Assembly: GCF_052044135.1 (NCBI RefSeq)
Contig: NZ_JBQDYF010000017.1
Span: 5,977-69,976 of the forward strand
Direction of reading: 5' to 3'
From: Salinisphaera sp052044135
GTDB taxonomy: Bacteria; Pseudomonadota; Gammaproteobacteria; Nevskiales; Salinisphaeraceae
DNA: 64,000 nucleotides
Shown here: positions 44,823 through 57,153 of the stretch, in pieces
How the letters are laid out: each line of letters begins with the position of its first letter
Position numbering within the stretch: position 1 is the stretch's first letter
Notes under the pieces: model-generated
Databases searched by the model: none
What the model was told of the DNA's origin: nothing
What the model saw: only the letters and a program-made list of their open reading frames with translations
Program-made: the position numbers and the translations under genes

Positions 44823-47669
44823 TCACGCGGGCGCGCCGGGGACATCGGTCGAATCATTCGACGTGCCGGCCGGGCGATCTATCCAGTGTGCCCATAGATC
44901 GGCCACGGCCTGACGCTCCGCTTCACGCCGGCTGCCCCGGTCGATCATGGCGCGCTGACCTTGCAAGGCGGCGGCATGCACCACGCGCCGGTAATCGCGA
45001 TAGGCACGGGTCATCGTGCGGATATCCGCGTAACGGGCGCGCTGGGCCGACTCCATGGTCTCCAGAATACGGATGGCGTCGGTAAAGATGAGCAGTTCCG
45101 GACAATCGTGACCGTAGGCCAGAGCCGCGTACTGCGCCATGAATTCGATGTCGATGAGACCGCCCGGCATCTGCTTGACATCCCAACGCCGGTCGGTGGT
45201 CTCGTCCTTCACCCGGCGCATCCGTTGCCGCATCGAACGCACTTCGGCGGCCAGCCGGGCCGGATCGCGCTCGGTGGCCAGCAGTTCGCGGCGCAGGCCC
45301 GCAAAGCGCGCCCCCAGGCCGGGGGCACCGGCCACCGGCCGCGCCCGGACCAGCGCCTGGTGCTCCCAGGTCCAGGCCTGCTCGCGCTGGTAACGAGCGA
45401 ATGCCTGGATATGCGTGACCATGAGCCCGGCGTTGCCCGAGGGCCGCAGCCGCATATCGATCTCGTAGGCCCGCCCGGCCGGGGTCGCGGTGGACAGGAT
45501 ATGAATCAGTCGCTGCGCCAGGCGGGTGAAAAAGACCTGATGCGTCAGCTCGCGCCGCCCGCCCTGTGTCGACGCTTCCGATGGGCTGTCGTAGACGAAC
45601 ACCAGATCGAGATCCGAGGTATAACCCAGCTCCAGCCCGCCGAGCTTGCCGTACGCGATCACCGCGAACGGCGCGCGCCGGCCGTCTTCCAGGCGCGGCT
45701 CACCGTAGCGATCGCTCATCTGGTCCCAGGCCATGCCGAGCGCGACCTCGAGCACGACCTCGGCCAGCGCGGTGAGATGATCGGAGACGATCATCAGCGG
45801 CATGGCGTTGGTGACGTCGGCCGCGGCGATGCGCAGCATGGCCTTCTGGGTGAACCGTCGCAGCGCGTTCATGCGCTGGTCCAGATCCAGCACATCGAAT
45901 GCCGACAGATCGTCGGCCAGCTCGGCCTCCAGTTCGGACCGGCGCGGGGGATGGTAAAGCTGGCGCGGGTCGAGAAAAGAGTCGAGCAGCGCGGGCTGTT
46001 CGGCGATGCGCTGGGTGATCCATTCGCTGGCCCCGCACAACCGCATCAACGTCGACAGGGCCGCCGGGTACTCCACCAGCAAGGCGATGTAGTTGCTGCG
46101 CCCGACGATCTCGCTGATCACCGACAACGTCCGCAGCACCGAACGCTCGGGGTCGTCGGTGTTCGCCGACGCCGCGATCACTGCCGGAATCAGTTCGCCG
46201 AGCCAGCGCCGCCCGCGCGCCTCGAGAATGCGATACCGGCGCTGGTCCTGGAGATCCACAAGCGCCTGGCGTACCGCCGCGGTATCCTCGATGCCGTAGC
46301 GTTCGAGCAGATCGTCGGCCTCGGCCGCGGACAGCGTCTGCTGCCAGAGCGCTTCGAGCGCGGCATGCTCCCGATCGCTGGCGCCGGCTGTTTCCTTGGA
46401 ATCGGGACTGGCGAAGACCTGCTCGAACAAGGCGTGGACCTCGCGCCGCACGCGTTCGGTTTCGGCGGCCAGGGTGTCGCCGTCGGCCATTGCCATGGCA
46501 CGCGCCAGTCGATCGCGCTCGCCGGCATCCGCCGGAAATTCGTGCGTCTGGCGATCGTCCACCATCTGCAGCCGGTTTTCCAGCCGCCTCAGGAACACAT
46601 AGCCGGCATCCAGCCGCTCGGCCGTTGCGGCCGCCAGATGGCCGCTCTCGGCCAGCCGGGCCAGCGTCGGGCGCAGCCGATTGTCCTGCAGCTCGGGCTC
46701 CTGGCCGCCCCGGACCAGCTGAAAGACCTGGGCCAGGAACTCGATCTCGCGAATGCCGCCGTAGCCGAGTTTCACGTCTGCCTGCGAGTCGCGCCGCGCC
46801 ACCTGGCGATCGATCATCGCCTTCATCTCGCGGATCGACTCGAACGCGCCGTAGTCGAGATAGCGCCGATAAACGAACGGCCGCAGCGTCGCGATCAACC
46901 GCTGCCCGCCTTCGATGTCGCCCGCTACCGGCCGGGCCTTGATCCAGGCATAGCGCTCCCACTCGCGCCCATGCGCCTGGTAATACTGCTCCATCGCCCC
47001 GACCGAGCCGACCAGCGCGCCGGCGTCGCCGAACGGGCGCAATCGCGTGTCCACCCGATAGACAAACCCGTCCGCCGTCGTTTCGGACAACAGTTTGACC
47101 ATGCGCTGGGCCACGCGCCGGAAGTAACCGGCCGCATCGAGATCGGCATCGATCTCGATGCCGCGCGACTCATCGAACGCGAGAATCAGATCGATATCGG
47201 AGGAAAAATTGAGTTCGCGCCCGCCGAGTTTTCCCATGCCGATCACGATGAGCCGGACCGCCCCGCCCTGCCGATTGCGCAGCGCGCCGAAACGCTCGGC
47301 GACTTCGGCCTCGGCCTGACGCAAGGCGTATTCGATACATTGGTCCGCCAGCGCGGACAGATCCGCGAGCACGCGGTCCAGGCCGTCGATTGCGGCCAGG
47401 TCCCGCCAGGCGATCGCCACCAGAAACGCATTGCGGGCCCCGCGCAACGCGGCGCCGGGGTCGACATCGCCGCACTCGCGGACCCAGCGCGCGACATCAA
47501 TCTCGAGCGCTGTGGCCGAGTCGGCCATGGCCGCGACCACCCAATCCGGCGATGTTTCCAGGCAATGGCGATACCAGCGCGCCACGAAATCGCTCGCCGC
47601 GCATGGATCGATCGGGGCGTGTTGCGGCACGGCCAATGGCGCTTTTCCTCGGAACGGCGTGGTGGGCAT
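44823..47669 (-). CDS. glnE: Bifunctional glutamine synthetase adenylyltransferase/deadenylylase
   Basis: 948 residues; E. coli GlnE has 946. Two nucleotidyltransferase domains are recognised by GMGKLGGRELNFSSDIDL (144-161) and YGKLGGLELGYTSDLDLVF in the second half, each followed by a GlnD/PII-type regulatory domain; the Arg-rich VYRVDTRLRPFG and EIDMRLRPSGNAG follow them. The enzyme adenylylates GlnA to switch it off under nitrogen sufficiency and removes AMP in starvation, controlled by PII. glnA is not in the window. The gene stands alone between hldD and the groEL terminator. Confidence 0.96.
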   Translation of the reverse strand: MPTTPFRGKAPLAVPQHAPIDPCAASDFVARWYRHCLETSPDWVVAAMADSATALEIDVARWVRECGDVDPGAALRGARNAFLVAIAWRDLAAIDGLDRVLADLSALADQCIEYALRQAEAEVAERFGALRNRQGGAVRLIVIGMGKLGGRELNFSSDIDLILAFDESRGIEIDADLDAAGYFRRVAQRMVKLLSETTADGFVYRVDTRLRPFGDAGALVGSVGAMEQYYQAHGREWERYAWIKARPVAGDIEGGQRLIATLRPFVYRRYLDYGAFESIREMKAMIDRQVARRDSQADVKLGYGGIREIEFLAQVFQLVRGGQEPELQDNRLRPTLARLAESGHLAAATAERLDAGYVFLRRLENRLQMVDDRQTHEFPADAGERDRLARAMAMADGDTLAAETERVRREVHALFEQVFASPDSKETAGASDREHAALEALWQQTLSAAEADDLLERYGIEDTAAVRQALVDLQDQRRYRILEARGRRWLGELIPAVIAASANTDDPERSVLRTLSVISEIVGRSNYIALLVEYPAALSTLMRLCGASEWITQRIAEQPALLDSFLDPRQLYHPPRRSELEAELADDLSAFDVLDLDQRMNALRRFTQKAMLRIAAADVTNAMPLMIVSDHLTALAEVVLEVALGMAWDQMSDRYGEPRLEDGRRAPFAVIAYGKLGGLELGYTSDLDLVFVYDSPSEASTQGGRRELTHQVFFTRLAQRLIHILSTATPAGRAYEIDMRLRPSGNAGLMVTHIQAFARYQREQAWTWEHQALVRARPVAGAPGLGARFAGLRRELLATERDPARLAAEVRSMRQRMRRVKDETTDRRWDVKQMPGGLIDIEFMAQYAALAYGHDCPELLIFTDAIRILETMESAQRARYADIRTMTRAYRDYRRVVHAAALQGQRAMIDRGSRREAERQAVADLWAHWIDRPAGTSNDSTDVPGAPA

Positions 47670-47898
47670 GCCGTCGATTCTGTCTCATTCGGCGCGCCGA
47701 ACTCCAGCCCGGCTCACCATCGACCGGGCCGGGTGACTCACGACCATGGCGCACGCCCCATGGATACCAGGGTATGGCCCGGGCCGAGCGGGGCGCCTTG
47801 TCCCGGCATAGCTCGACTGGTTTCGGGCGCCCATCGCCGGGGCGCCGCGTGCGGCGACAGTCGGGCCGGACGCGATCAAGGCCTATTCCCCCAAGCCC

Positions 47899-47926
47899 AA
47901 AAAAAAGCCCCGCACGGGGCGGGGCT
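47899..47926 (-). terminator. Intrinsic terminator after groEL
   Basis: GCCCCGC (47907-47913) pairs with GCGGGGC (47919-47925); on the minus strand it is followed by a run of T (plus A 47900-47906). It lies 32 bp after the groEL stop. Confidence 0.88.
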
Positions 47927-47957
47927 CTTCAAGGCTCGCATCAGGCGAGACAGGCGA

Positions 47958-49604
<1,647 letters not shown>

Positions 49605-49663
49605 TGCTCGTTATCCTTGATTCGTTGATTGGTGGTTGACTAATGGATGCGCCAAACGGGCTG

Positions 49664-49951
49664 TTAACCCAGCACCGCCAGGATGTCGTCCTCGCGCATC
49701 ACGACGACTTCGTCGCCGTCGACCTTGATCTCGGTACCCGAGAACTTGCCGAACATCACCGTGTCGCCGACCTTGACTTCAGGCTTGCGGACTTCGCCGT
49801 TGTCCAGCGGCTTGCCATTCCCGACCGCGATCACTTCGCCGCGCTGCGGCTTCTCGGCCGCGGAATCGGGAATGACGATGCCCCCGGCCGTCTTCTGCTC
49901 TTCTTCGATCCGCTTGATTACGATGCGGTCATGTAGAGGACGGATATTCAT
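49664..49951 (-). CDS. groS: Co-chaperonin GroES
   Basis: 95 residues with the family signature MNIRPLHDRIVIKRIEEEQKT-like start, a mobile loop (KTAGGIVIPDSAAEKPQRG), DTVMFGKFSGTEIKVDGDEVVVMREDDILAV. It forms the heptameric lid of GroEL. ATG 49951 has AGGAG upstream and follows a 147 bp leader from the heat-shock promoter. Confidence 0.97.
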   Translation of the reverse strand: MNIRPLHDRIVIKRIEEEQKTAGGIVIPDSAAEKPQRGEVIAVGNGKPLDNGEVRKPEVKVGDTVMFGKFSGTEIKVDGDEVVVMREDDILAVLG

Positions 49952-50052
49952 GCCACCCTTCTCCTCGAAACTGTGAAGGTTGTTGATAAAAAGCCCGACG
50001 GCTCATTGCCGCCACCCAGACTGCCGATTGGCAATCTTGATCACCGCAATTG

Positions 50053-50078
50053 ATGCGGCCTCGCGGCCCCCTTTCAAG
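50053..50078 (-). promoter_or_regulatory. Sigma-32 heat-shock promoter of groESL
   Basis: On the minus strand CTTGAAA (-35) is separated by 13 bp from CCGCAT (-10), close to the consensus CTTGAAA-N11-16-CCCATNT, about 100 bp before the groES start. Confidence 0.7.
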
Positions 50079-50214
50079 AGCAGGCGCACAAATTTTTAAC
50101 CCGCACCGCCGCCGATCCAAAAGTGAAACGTCATCTTGTCGGAATTGAACTGAGGCAGTATCGTGCGATACGAGTCAAGTCATGCCGAGTGTTCTCGGCG
50201 ATCCCGGAGGTTCC

Positions 50215-51501
50215 ATGGCCGAATCCACAATGCGTCGCGTCGCCATCGTCGGCAGCGCCCGGATCCCGTTCTGTCGTTCCAACACCGCGTATTCGCATCA
50301 GTCGAACCAGGACCTGCTGACGGCGGCCTTCAAGGCGCTGTCGGAGAAGTATCGCCTGGCCGGCGAGCTTATCGGCGAGGTCGCGGCCGGCGCGGTGCTC
50401 AAGCACTCGAGCGATTTCAACCTCACGCGCGAAGCGGTGCTCGGCACCGACCTGGATCCGCACACCCCGGCTTTCGACGTCCAGCAAGCCTGCGGCACCA
50501 GCCTGGAAACAACGATTCTGCTTGCCAACAAGATCGCCATGGGCCAGATCGAGTCCGGCATCGCCGGCGGCACCGACACCACGTCGGACGCCCCGATTGC
50601 GGTCAACGAGGCGCTGCGCAGGATTCTGCTCGATATCAATCGCGCGAAGTCCGGCGGTGAGCGAGCCAAGCTGCTCGCCAAACTTCGGCCACGTCATCTC
50701 GTACCGAACCTGCCGGGCGTGTCCGAGCCGCGCACCGGCATGTCGATGGGCGAGCACTGCGAGCTGATGGCCAAGGAATGGAAGATCTCGCGCCGCGCCC
50801 AGGACGAGTTGGCACTCGCCAGCCACAAGAATGCCGCGCAGGCGTATGTGGATGGCTTCTACGACGATCTGGTGTTCCCGTATCTGGGCGTGGAGCGCGA
50901 CAACAACCTGCGCCCGGATTCGAGCATGGAGAAACTGTCCAAGCTACGGCCGTCGTTCGACAAGGCCAACGGCACGCTGACCGCCGGCAATTCCACACCG
51001 CTGACCGACGGCGCATCCAGCGTGCTGCTGGCGAGTGAAGACTGGGCCCGGGAACGCGCGCTGCCGATCCTGGCCTACTTCACGCCCTACGCGCGCACCG
51101 CCGCAGTCGACTACGTGGACGGCGGCGAAGGGCTGCTGATGGCGCCGACCTATGCCGTGCCCGAAATGCTCGACGCAGCGGGCCTGACGCTGCAGGACTT
51201 CGACTTCTACGAGATTCACGAAGCCTTCGCCGCCCAGGTGCTGTGCACGCTCAAGGCATGGGAGTCGAAGAAATACTGCAGCGAGCGTCTCGGCCGCGAC
51301 GCGCCGCTGGGCTCGATCGATATGTCGAAACTCAACGTGAAGGGCTCCTCGCTCGGGCTGGGTCATCCGTTCGCGGCCACGGGCGGGCGCATCGTGGCCA
51401 CCCTGGCCAAGATCCTGGACGAAGCCGGTTCGGGACGCGGGCTCATTTCCATCTGTGCCGCCGGCGGCCAGGGCGTGACCGCGATTCTGGAAAAACCGTA
51501 G
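50215..51501 (+). CDS. Acetyl-CoA C-acyltransferase (thiolase)
   Basis: 428 residues from ATG 50215, preceded by CGGAGG. Thiolase motifs: nucleophile Cys93 in QQACGTSLE, NSTPLTDGAS, FYEIHEAFAAQ (His), GSSLGLGHPFAATG (His), and second Cys in ICAAGGQG. It cleaves beta-ketoacyl-CoA with CoA or runs in reverse. Sequence alone does not separate the FadA/FadI beta-oxidation enzyme from an AtoB-like biosynthetic one; the length resembles FadI. It stands alone (no dehydrogenase subunit adjacent) and has a terminator after it. Confidence 0.9.
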   Translation: MAESTMRRVAIVGSARIPFCRSNTAYSHQSNQDLLTAAFKALSEKYRLAGELIGEVAAGAVLKHSSDFNLTREAVLGTDLDPHTPAFDVQQACGTSLETTILLANKIAMGQIESGIAGGTDTTSDAPIAVNEALRRILLDINRAKSGGERAKLLAKLRPRHLVPNLPGVSEPRTGMSMGEHCELMAKEWKISRRAQDELALASHKNAAQAYVDGFYDDLVFPYLGVERDNNLRPDSSMEKLSKLRPSFDKANGTLTAGNSTPLTDGASSVLLASEDWARERALPILAYFTPYARTAAVDYVDGGEGLLMAPTYAVPEMLDAAGLTLQDFDFYEIHEAFAAQVLCTLKAWESKKYCSERLGRDAPLGSIDMSKLNVKGSSLGLGHPFAATGGRIVATLAKILDEAGSGRGLISICAAGGQGVTAILEKP

Positions 51502-51519
51502 TACCGCCCTGGACAGGGC

Positions 51520-51565
51520 ACGGGCATCGGGCCGGCGGCGCTGGCCTGATGCCCGTTTTGTCTTT
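51520..51565 (+). terminator. Intrinsic terminator after the thiolase gene
   Basis: ACGGGCATC (51520-51528) pairs with GATGCCCGT (51548-51556), with inner GGCC pairing, followed by TTTGTCTTT on the plus strand. Confidence 0.8.
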
Positions 51566-51650
51566 AGCCTTCCCGGCATCACCCAGCGCCTGATGCCCCT
51601 ATGACCCGTCGTATTCGTCACCGCCGGCCGCGCGCGGCCGGAGTCCGCGC

Positions 51651-53000
51651 ATGAGCGCGACACCGACACGCGGCGGCTGGGCCTCGCGCTTCGGCTTCAT
51701 CATGGCGGCTGCCGGCTCGGCGATCGGGCTCGGCAATATCTGGAAGTTCCCGTACATGACCGCTTCGAACGGCGGCGGCGCCTTCCTCGTGGTCTATCTG
51801 GTCTGCGTGTTCGTATTCGGCATCTCGCTGCTGCTGGCCGAACTGGTATTCGGGCGCATGGCCAAGCGCAACCCGATCGGCGCGTTCCGGCGGCTGGCCG
51901 GCGGCGTCTGGCCGGCGGTGGGGGCGCTTGGCGTGGTCACCGCACTGGTCATCCTTTCGTTTTATGTCGTGGTCTCGGGCTGGGCCATCGCTTATTTCAT
52001 TTATGCCATCCAGGGCACGCTCACGCAGTCGAGCGCCGGTCAGCTCAACGCCTTGTTCGGCCACCTGGTGTCGAGCCCGATCCTGCCGTTGATTTATGCG
52101 GTCATTTTCATGGCGTTGACCGGCGCCGTGGTGATCGGTGGCGTGGCCGGCGGCATCGAGCGCATGGCGAAACTGTTCATGCCGCTGCTGTTCGTGATTC
52201 TCATTCTGCTGATGCTGCGCTCACTCACTCTGCCCGGTGCTTCGCGCGGGCTCGTCTTTTTCCTGCATCCGGACTGGTCGGCGATCAACGGGCATCTGAT
52301 CTCCGCCGCCCTCGGCCAGGCGTTTTTCACGCTCTCCCTCGGCGTGGGCGGCATGATCACCTACGGCTCTTACATGGCCGATACGCAGGATCTCGGGCGC
52401 GACGCGCTGTCGGTGGTCGCACTCAATACGCTGGTTTCGCTGCTGGCCGGCCTGATGGTGATTCCGGCGATGATGTCGGCCGGCCTCACGCCCGCTGCCG
52501 GCGGCCCGGGCACGACCTTCAAGGTGCTGCCGACGGTGTTCGCGGCCATGCCGGCCGGCAACCTGTTTGGCATCGGGTTTTTCTTTTTGCTCATCCTCGC
52601 CGCGCTCACGTCCTCGGTTTCGCTTCTCGAGCCGGCGGTGAGTTTTCTGGTCGACGAACACGGCATGAAGCGTGCCCACGCCACGCTGATCGGTGGCGGT
52701 GGCTGCCTGGCGCTGGCCGTGCCGGTGTCGCTGTCGTTTGGTATCTGGCACCACGTGCAACTATTCGGCCTGACGATTTTCGGGCTGATGGATTATCTGA
52801 CCAGTAACCTCGCGCTGCCGATCGGCAGCCTGTTGACCGCGCTGTGCGTGGGCTGGGTGGTCGGCCGTCCCACGGTCGGCGAGTTAACCAATCACGGCCG
52901 GATCGCCGCGGACTGGGCGCCGGTATGGCTGTTTTTCATACGCTACATCGCACCGATCGGCATCGTCTGGATCTTGATCCAGGGCGTGTTCGGCCTCTGA
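51651..53000 (+). CDS. Sodium:neurotransmitter symporter family transporter
   Basis: 449 residues with about eleven to twelve membrane helices. The first helix carries the family's sodium and substrate site FGFIMAAAGSAIGLGNIWKFPYM, followed by NGGGAFLVVYLV and FGRMAKRNPIGAF. Later, LGVGGMITYGSYM and LTSSVSLLEPAVSFLVDE line the expected transport core. Bacterial NSS proteins take up amino acids or related amines with sodium (LeuT, TnaT, MhsT). The substrate cannot be inferred. It stands 150 bp after the thiolase and upstream of hemH, which has its own -10-like TATAAT (53017-53022) near the start, so it may be a separate unit. Confidence 0.9.
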   Translation: MSATPTRGGWASRFGFIMAAAGSAIGLGNIWKFPYMTASNGGGAFLVVYLVCVFVFGISLLLAELVFGRMAKRNPIGAFRRLAGGVWPAVGALGVVTALVILSFYVVVSGWAIAYFIYAIQGTLTQSSAGQLNALFGHLVSSPILPLIYAVIFMALTGAVVIGGVAGGIERMAKLFMPLLFVILILLMLRSLTLPGASRGLVFFLHPDWSAINGHLISAALGQAFFTLSLGVGGMITYGSYMADTQDLGRDALSVVALNTLVSLLAGLMVIPAMMSAGLTPAAGGPGTTFKVLPTVFAAMPAGNLFGIGFFFLLILAALTSSVSLLEPAVSFLVDEHGMKRAHATLIGGGGCLALAVPVSLSFGIWHHVQLFGLTIFGLMDYLTSNLALPIGSLLTALCVGWVVGRPTVGELTNHGRIAADWAPVWLFFIRYIAPIGIVWILIQGVFGL

Positions 53001-53016
53001 TGCCAAGCGTTGCATC

Positions 53017-53022
53017 TATAAT
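53017..53022 (+). promoter_or_regulatory. Perfect -10 box upstream of hemH
   Basis: TATAAT 50 bp before the hemH start, without a good -35 element at the correct distance. Low-confidence sigma-70 promoter. Confidence 0.3.
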
Positions 53023-53071
53023 CGATCACCCTGACGTATCGCCGAACCAGAGTCGATAGCGAGGATCAATA

Positions 53072-54073
53072 ATGCGCCGCGATGAATCCACCCCGGTCGG
53101 TGTGCTGTTCACCAACCTGGGCAGCCCGGACGACACCTCGGTGTCGGCGGTACGCCGCTATCTGCGCGAGTTTCTCAGCGATCGCCGCGTGATCGATCTC
53201 AACCGGGCGCTTTGGCTGCCGATTCTGTACGGCATCATCCTGACGTTCCGGCCCCGGAAATCGGCCGAGGGCTATCGCTCGGTCTGGATGGACGAAGGCT
53301 CGCCGCTGATCGTGTACGCCCGGCGCCAGGCGGCCGGCATCCAGGCCCGCCTGGATGCGCAATTGTCGCGGCCGGTGCATGTGGCGCTGGGCATGCGCTA
53401 CGGCAACCCCTCGATCGAGTCGGGCCTCGGGGAACTGCATGCCGTCGGCTGCCGGAAGATCCTGATCCTGCCGGCCTACCCGCAGTATTCCGCGACCACG
53501 GTCGCCACGACGTTCGACAAGGTCGGCGCCGTGCTCGAGAACTGGCCGGAGCCGCCGGCGCTGCGCCAGATCAATCGCTACCACGACGACCCGGGTTATA
53601 TCGCCGCACTCGCGAACTCGGTGCGCGAACACTGGGCGCAACACGGCCGCGGCGACAGGCTGGTGATCTCGTTTCACGGCATCCCCAAGCGCTACGTGAA
53701 GCAGGGCGATCCCTACCCACGCGACTGTGGCGTCACCGCGCAGTTGCTGGCCACGGAACTCGGCCTGTCGCGCAACGAATACAAGGTCTGCTTCCAATCC
53801 CGTTTCGGCCGCGAACCCTGGCTCCAACCATATCTCGACAAAACCATGAAAGCCTGGGGGGCAGATCCGGCCATCAATACCGTGGATGTGATCTGCCCCG
53901 GCTTTTCGGCCGATTGTCTGGAAACACTGGAAGAAATCCGCGAGGAGAACCGCGGCTACTTCGAGCAGGCTGGCGGCGACGCGTTACGGTATATTCCCGC
54001 GCTCAACGATCGCGACGATCATATCGAAATGTTCGCGCGCCTTATTCGCGAAGAACTGGCCGGCTGGGTCTGA
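53072..54073 (+). CDS. hemH: Ferrochelatase
   Basis: 333 residues. Motifs: GVLFTNLGSPDDTS at the N-terminus, YSATTVATTFDKV, the iron/porphyrin site SFHGIPKRYVKQGDPY (His202), DVICPGFSADCLETLEEI (Glu), and NDRDDHIEMFARL. It inserts ferrous iron into protoporphyrin IX, the last step of protohaem synthesis, at the inner membrane. It is followed 30 bp later by sohB in the same direction. Confidence 0.96.
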   Translation: MRRDESTPVGVLFTNLGSPDDTSVSAVRRYLREFLSDRRVIDLNRALWLPILYGIILTFRPRKSAEGYRSVWMDEGSPLIVYARRQAAGIQARLDAQLSRPVHVALGMRYGNPSIESGLGELHAVGCRKILILPAYPQYSATTVATTFDKVGAVLENWPEPPALRQINRYHDDPGYIAALANSVREHWAQHGRGDRLVISFHGIPKRYVKQGDPYPRDCGVTAQLLATELGLSRNEYKVCFQSRFGREPWLQPYLDKTMKAWGADPAINTVDVICPGFSADCLETLEEIREENRGYFEQAGGDALRYIPALNDRDDHIEMFARLIREELAGWV

Positions 54074-54103
54074 CCGGCGCGGCGCCGAACTACGGAGCAC
54101 GCT

Positions 54104-55162
<1,059 letters not shown>

Positions 55163-55262
55163 TTTGGGCCGGTTATGAAACTCCCCGGCATCTCGACGGT
55201 CACAGGGCTGGGGACGTAGCCGGCACGGCCGGTCGTTTGGTGACACCGACGAGTAAGGACCT

Positions 55263-56675
55263 ATGACACAACTCGCATCTCTGCGCTATCGCGCCTTCTT
55301 TCTCCTGCTCCTGGCGCTGCTGGGCACGAGCGCTCAGGCGTCCATTCCCAGCGGCATGCTGTCCGGTGACGACCCGTCGCTGGCGCCGATGCTCCACAAC
55401 ACGTTGCCGGCCGTGGTCAACGTGGTGGTGACCGGCAAGGCGCAGCAGACGCCGAACAACCCGCTGTTCAACGATCCATTCTTCCGGCAGTTCTTCAACG
55501 CGCCGCAACAACAACAGCAGATGCAACACCCGACCGCCATCGGTTCGGGGGTGATCGTCAACGCGGACAAGGGCTATATCGTGACCAACAATCACGTTGT
55601 CCGTAACGCGCAGAAGATCGAGGTCCGGCTGCGGGACAATCGGCAGTTCAAGGCCAAGATCGTGGGCACGGACCCGGCCACCGACCTGGCGGTGATCCAG
55701 ATCAAGGCCAAGAATCTCACCCAGCTCAAGCTCGCCGACTCCGACAAGCTGCAGGTCGGCGATTTCGTGGTCGCCGTGGGCAACCCGTTCGGCCTGCGTC
55801 AGACCGTGACCTCGGGCATCGTATCCGGCCTGGGCCGCCACATCGGCAACCCCGAGGACGGACAGGGCAGCCGCTATCAGAACTTCATTCAGACCGATGC
55901 GTCGATCAACCCCGGCAACTCGGGCGGCGCGCTGCTCAACCTCAAGGGCCAGCTGGTCGGCATCAACAGCGAGATCCTGTCGCAGTCGGGTGGCAACATC
56001 GGTATCGGCTTCGCCATTCCGTCGAACCTGGTCAAGACCGTTTACCACCAGCTGGTCAAATACGGCAAGGTCAAGCGCGGCATGCTCGGCGTGGTCGGCC
56101 AGAACCTGACACCGGCCCTGGCCAAGGCCTTTGGCTTGAACATCGACCAGGGCGTGGTGATCGCGCAGGTCATGCCCGATTCCCCGGCCGCCAAGGCGGG
56201 CATCAAGCAGCGTGATGTAATCACCGCCGTCAATGGCAAGGAGATCGACAACTTCTCCGACCTGCAGAACGCCATCGGCCTGCGTTCGCCGGGTGACAAG
56301 GTGACCATCGACCTGCTGCGCGACGGCAAGAAGATGCAGGTGCACGCCACACTGGCCAAGGCCTCCGCGCTGACCGGCGCGGGCAACGCCACTACCGGCG
56401 GTTCGCTGAACAGGAATCTGGCCGGCGCCCAGTTCGGCCCATTGACCGACAACAACCCGCTGTCGGGCCAGGTGCAGGGCGTGGTGGTCACCCACGTGCA
56501 GGCCGGCAGTCCCGCGGCCCAGGCGGGTCTCCAGCCGGGCGACGTGATCACGTCGGTCAACCGGCATCAGATCAGCAGCGTCTCCCAGCTGCACAAGCTG
56601 GCCGGCCCGGATACCAAGCAGCTGCTGCTGCATATCCGCCGCGGCCAGGGCGCGCTGTTCCTGTTGATACAGTAG
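55263..56675 (+). CDS. Periplasmic Do-family serine endoprotease (HtrA/DegP/DegQ-like)
   Basis: 470 residues. Signal peptide (1-27, ending SAQA). Chymotrypsin-like domain with His111 in IVTNNHVV, Asp141 in ATDLAVI, and Ser220 in NPGNSGGAL; a Gln-rich loop LA (PQQQQQMQ) precedes the His. Two PDZ domains follow (about 265-350, RGMLGVVGQNLTPALAKAFG; about 390-465, VQGVVVTHVQAGSPAAQAG). This architecture is DegP/DegQ/MucD, degrading misfolded envelope proteins. DegP, DegQ and MucD cannot be told apart from the sequence alone, so no symbol is given. A strong terminator follows. Confidence 0.94.
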   Translation: MTQLASLRYRAFFLLLLALLGTSAQASIPSGMLSGDDPSLAPMLHNTLPAVVNVVVTGKAQQTPNNPLFNDPFFRQFFNAPQQQQQMQHPTAIGSGVIVNADKGYIVTNNHVVRNAQKIEVRLRDNRQFKAKIVGTDPATDLAVIQIKAKNLTQLKLADSDKLQVGDFVVAVGNPFGLRQTVTSGIVSGLGRHIGNPEDGQGSRYQNFIQTDASINPGNSGGALLNLKGQLVGINSEILSQSGGNIGIGFAIPSNLVKTVYHQLVKYGKVKRGMLGVVGQNLTPALAKAFGLNIDQGVVIAQVMPDSPAAKAGIKQRDVITAVNGKEIDNFSDLQNAIGLRSPGDKVTIDLLRDGKKMQVHATLAKASALTGAGNATTGGSLNRNLAGAQFGPLTDNNPLSGQVQGVVVTHVQAGSPAAQAGLQPGDVITSVNRHQISSVSQLHKLAGPDTKQLLLHIRRGQGALFLLIQ

Positions 56676-56711
56676 ACTGCCGCAACCGGCGCCGTTGGCG
56701 CCGACCGCGAA

Positions 56712-56737
56712 AAGCCCGGCTTCGGCCGGGCTTTTTG
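56712..56737 (+). terminator. Intrinsic terminator after the HtrA gene
   Basis: AAGCCCGGC (56712-56720), loop TTCG, GCCGGGCTT (56725-56733), then TTTG. Stable UUCG-type loop with T-run. Confidence 0.92.
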
Positions 56738-56825
56738 TTGCGTATCATCCGGAAGGTGCCGATTTGCCGTCGTTTTGTCTGCCTCGATCGCGTCGTTATA
56801 CTCGAACGCGTTGCAGGAGCCTGTC

Positions 56826-57023
56826 ATGAGCCAGTTCGATCTCGCCGACTTCGAAGCGCAAGTCCATGCCCTGCTGGCCGCCTATCATCGTCTGCAGGCG
56901 GACTACGACGCCCTGCAGACGGCCCACGAAGCCGAGACTCAGCGCAATCGCGAGATTCGAGAGCGTTTGAATGGGGTGATCGAACGCATCCGGGCGCTCG
57001 AGGCCGAAGCCGGCAATGTGTAA
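56826..57023 (+). CDS. Small coiled-coil protein (TIGR02449-like)
   Basis: 65 residues from ATG 56826, with AGGAG 7 nt before it; a start at 56775 would add a poorly supported extension. The protein is almost entirely a heptad helix (LLAAYHRLQADYDALQTAHEAETQRNREIRERLNGVIERIRALEAEA) and matches the small conserved proteins found just upstream of zapA in gammaproteobacteria. SlyX/ZapB-like behaviour is possible. Its function is unknown; position suggests it is linked to cell division. Confidence 0.78.
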   Translation: MSQFDLADFEAQVHALLAAYHRLQADYDALQTAHEAETQRNREIRERLNGVIERIRALEAEAGNV

Positions 57024-57153
57024 CCGCCGGCCGCGAGCACGGCCCATCGCCGGGCTTGGCGTCGGCTCACCGGCGTCACGGGATGCAAATGCACGCGATA
57101 ACGGGTTTAATCGGAGAGCGACAACCTCTGAGTCCCCGATGGGGGCGTGACAC

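Noticed and set aside
55163..55262. Sigma-E promoter upstream of the HtrA gene
   Set aside because: GAAACT is present but no TCTGA-type -10 lies at the right distance.
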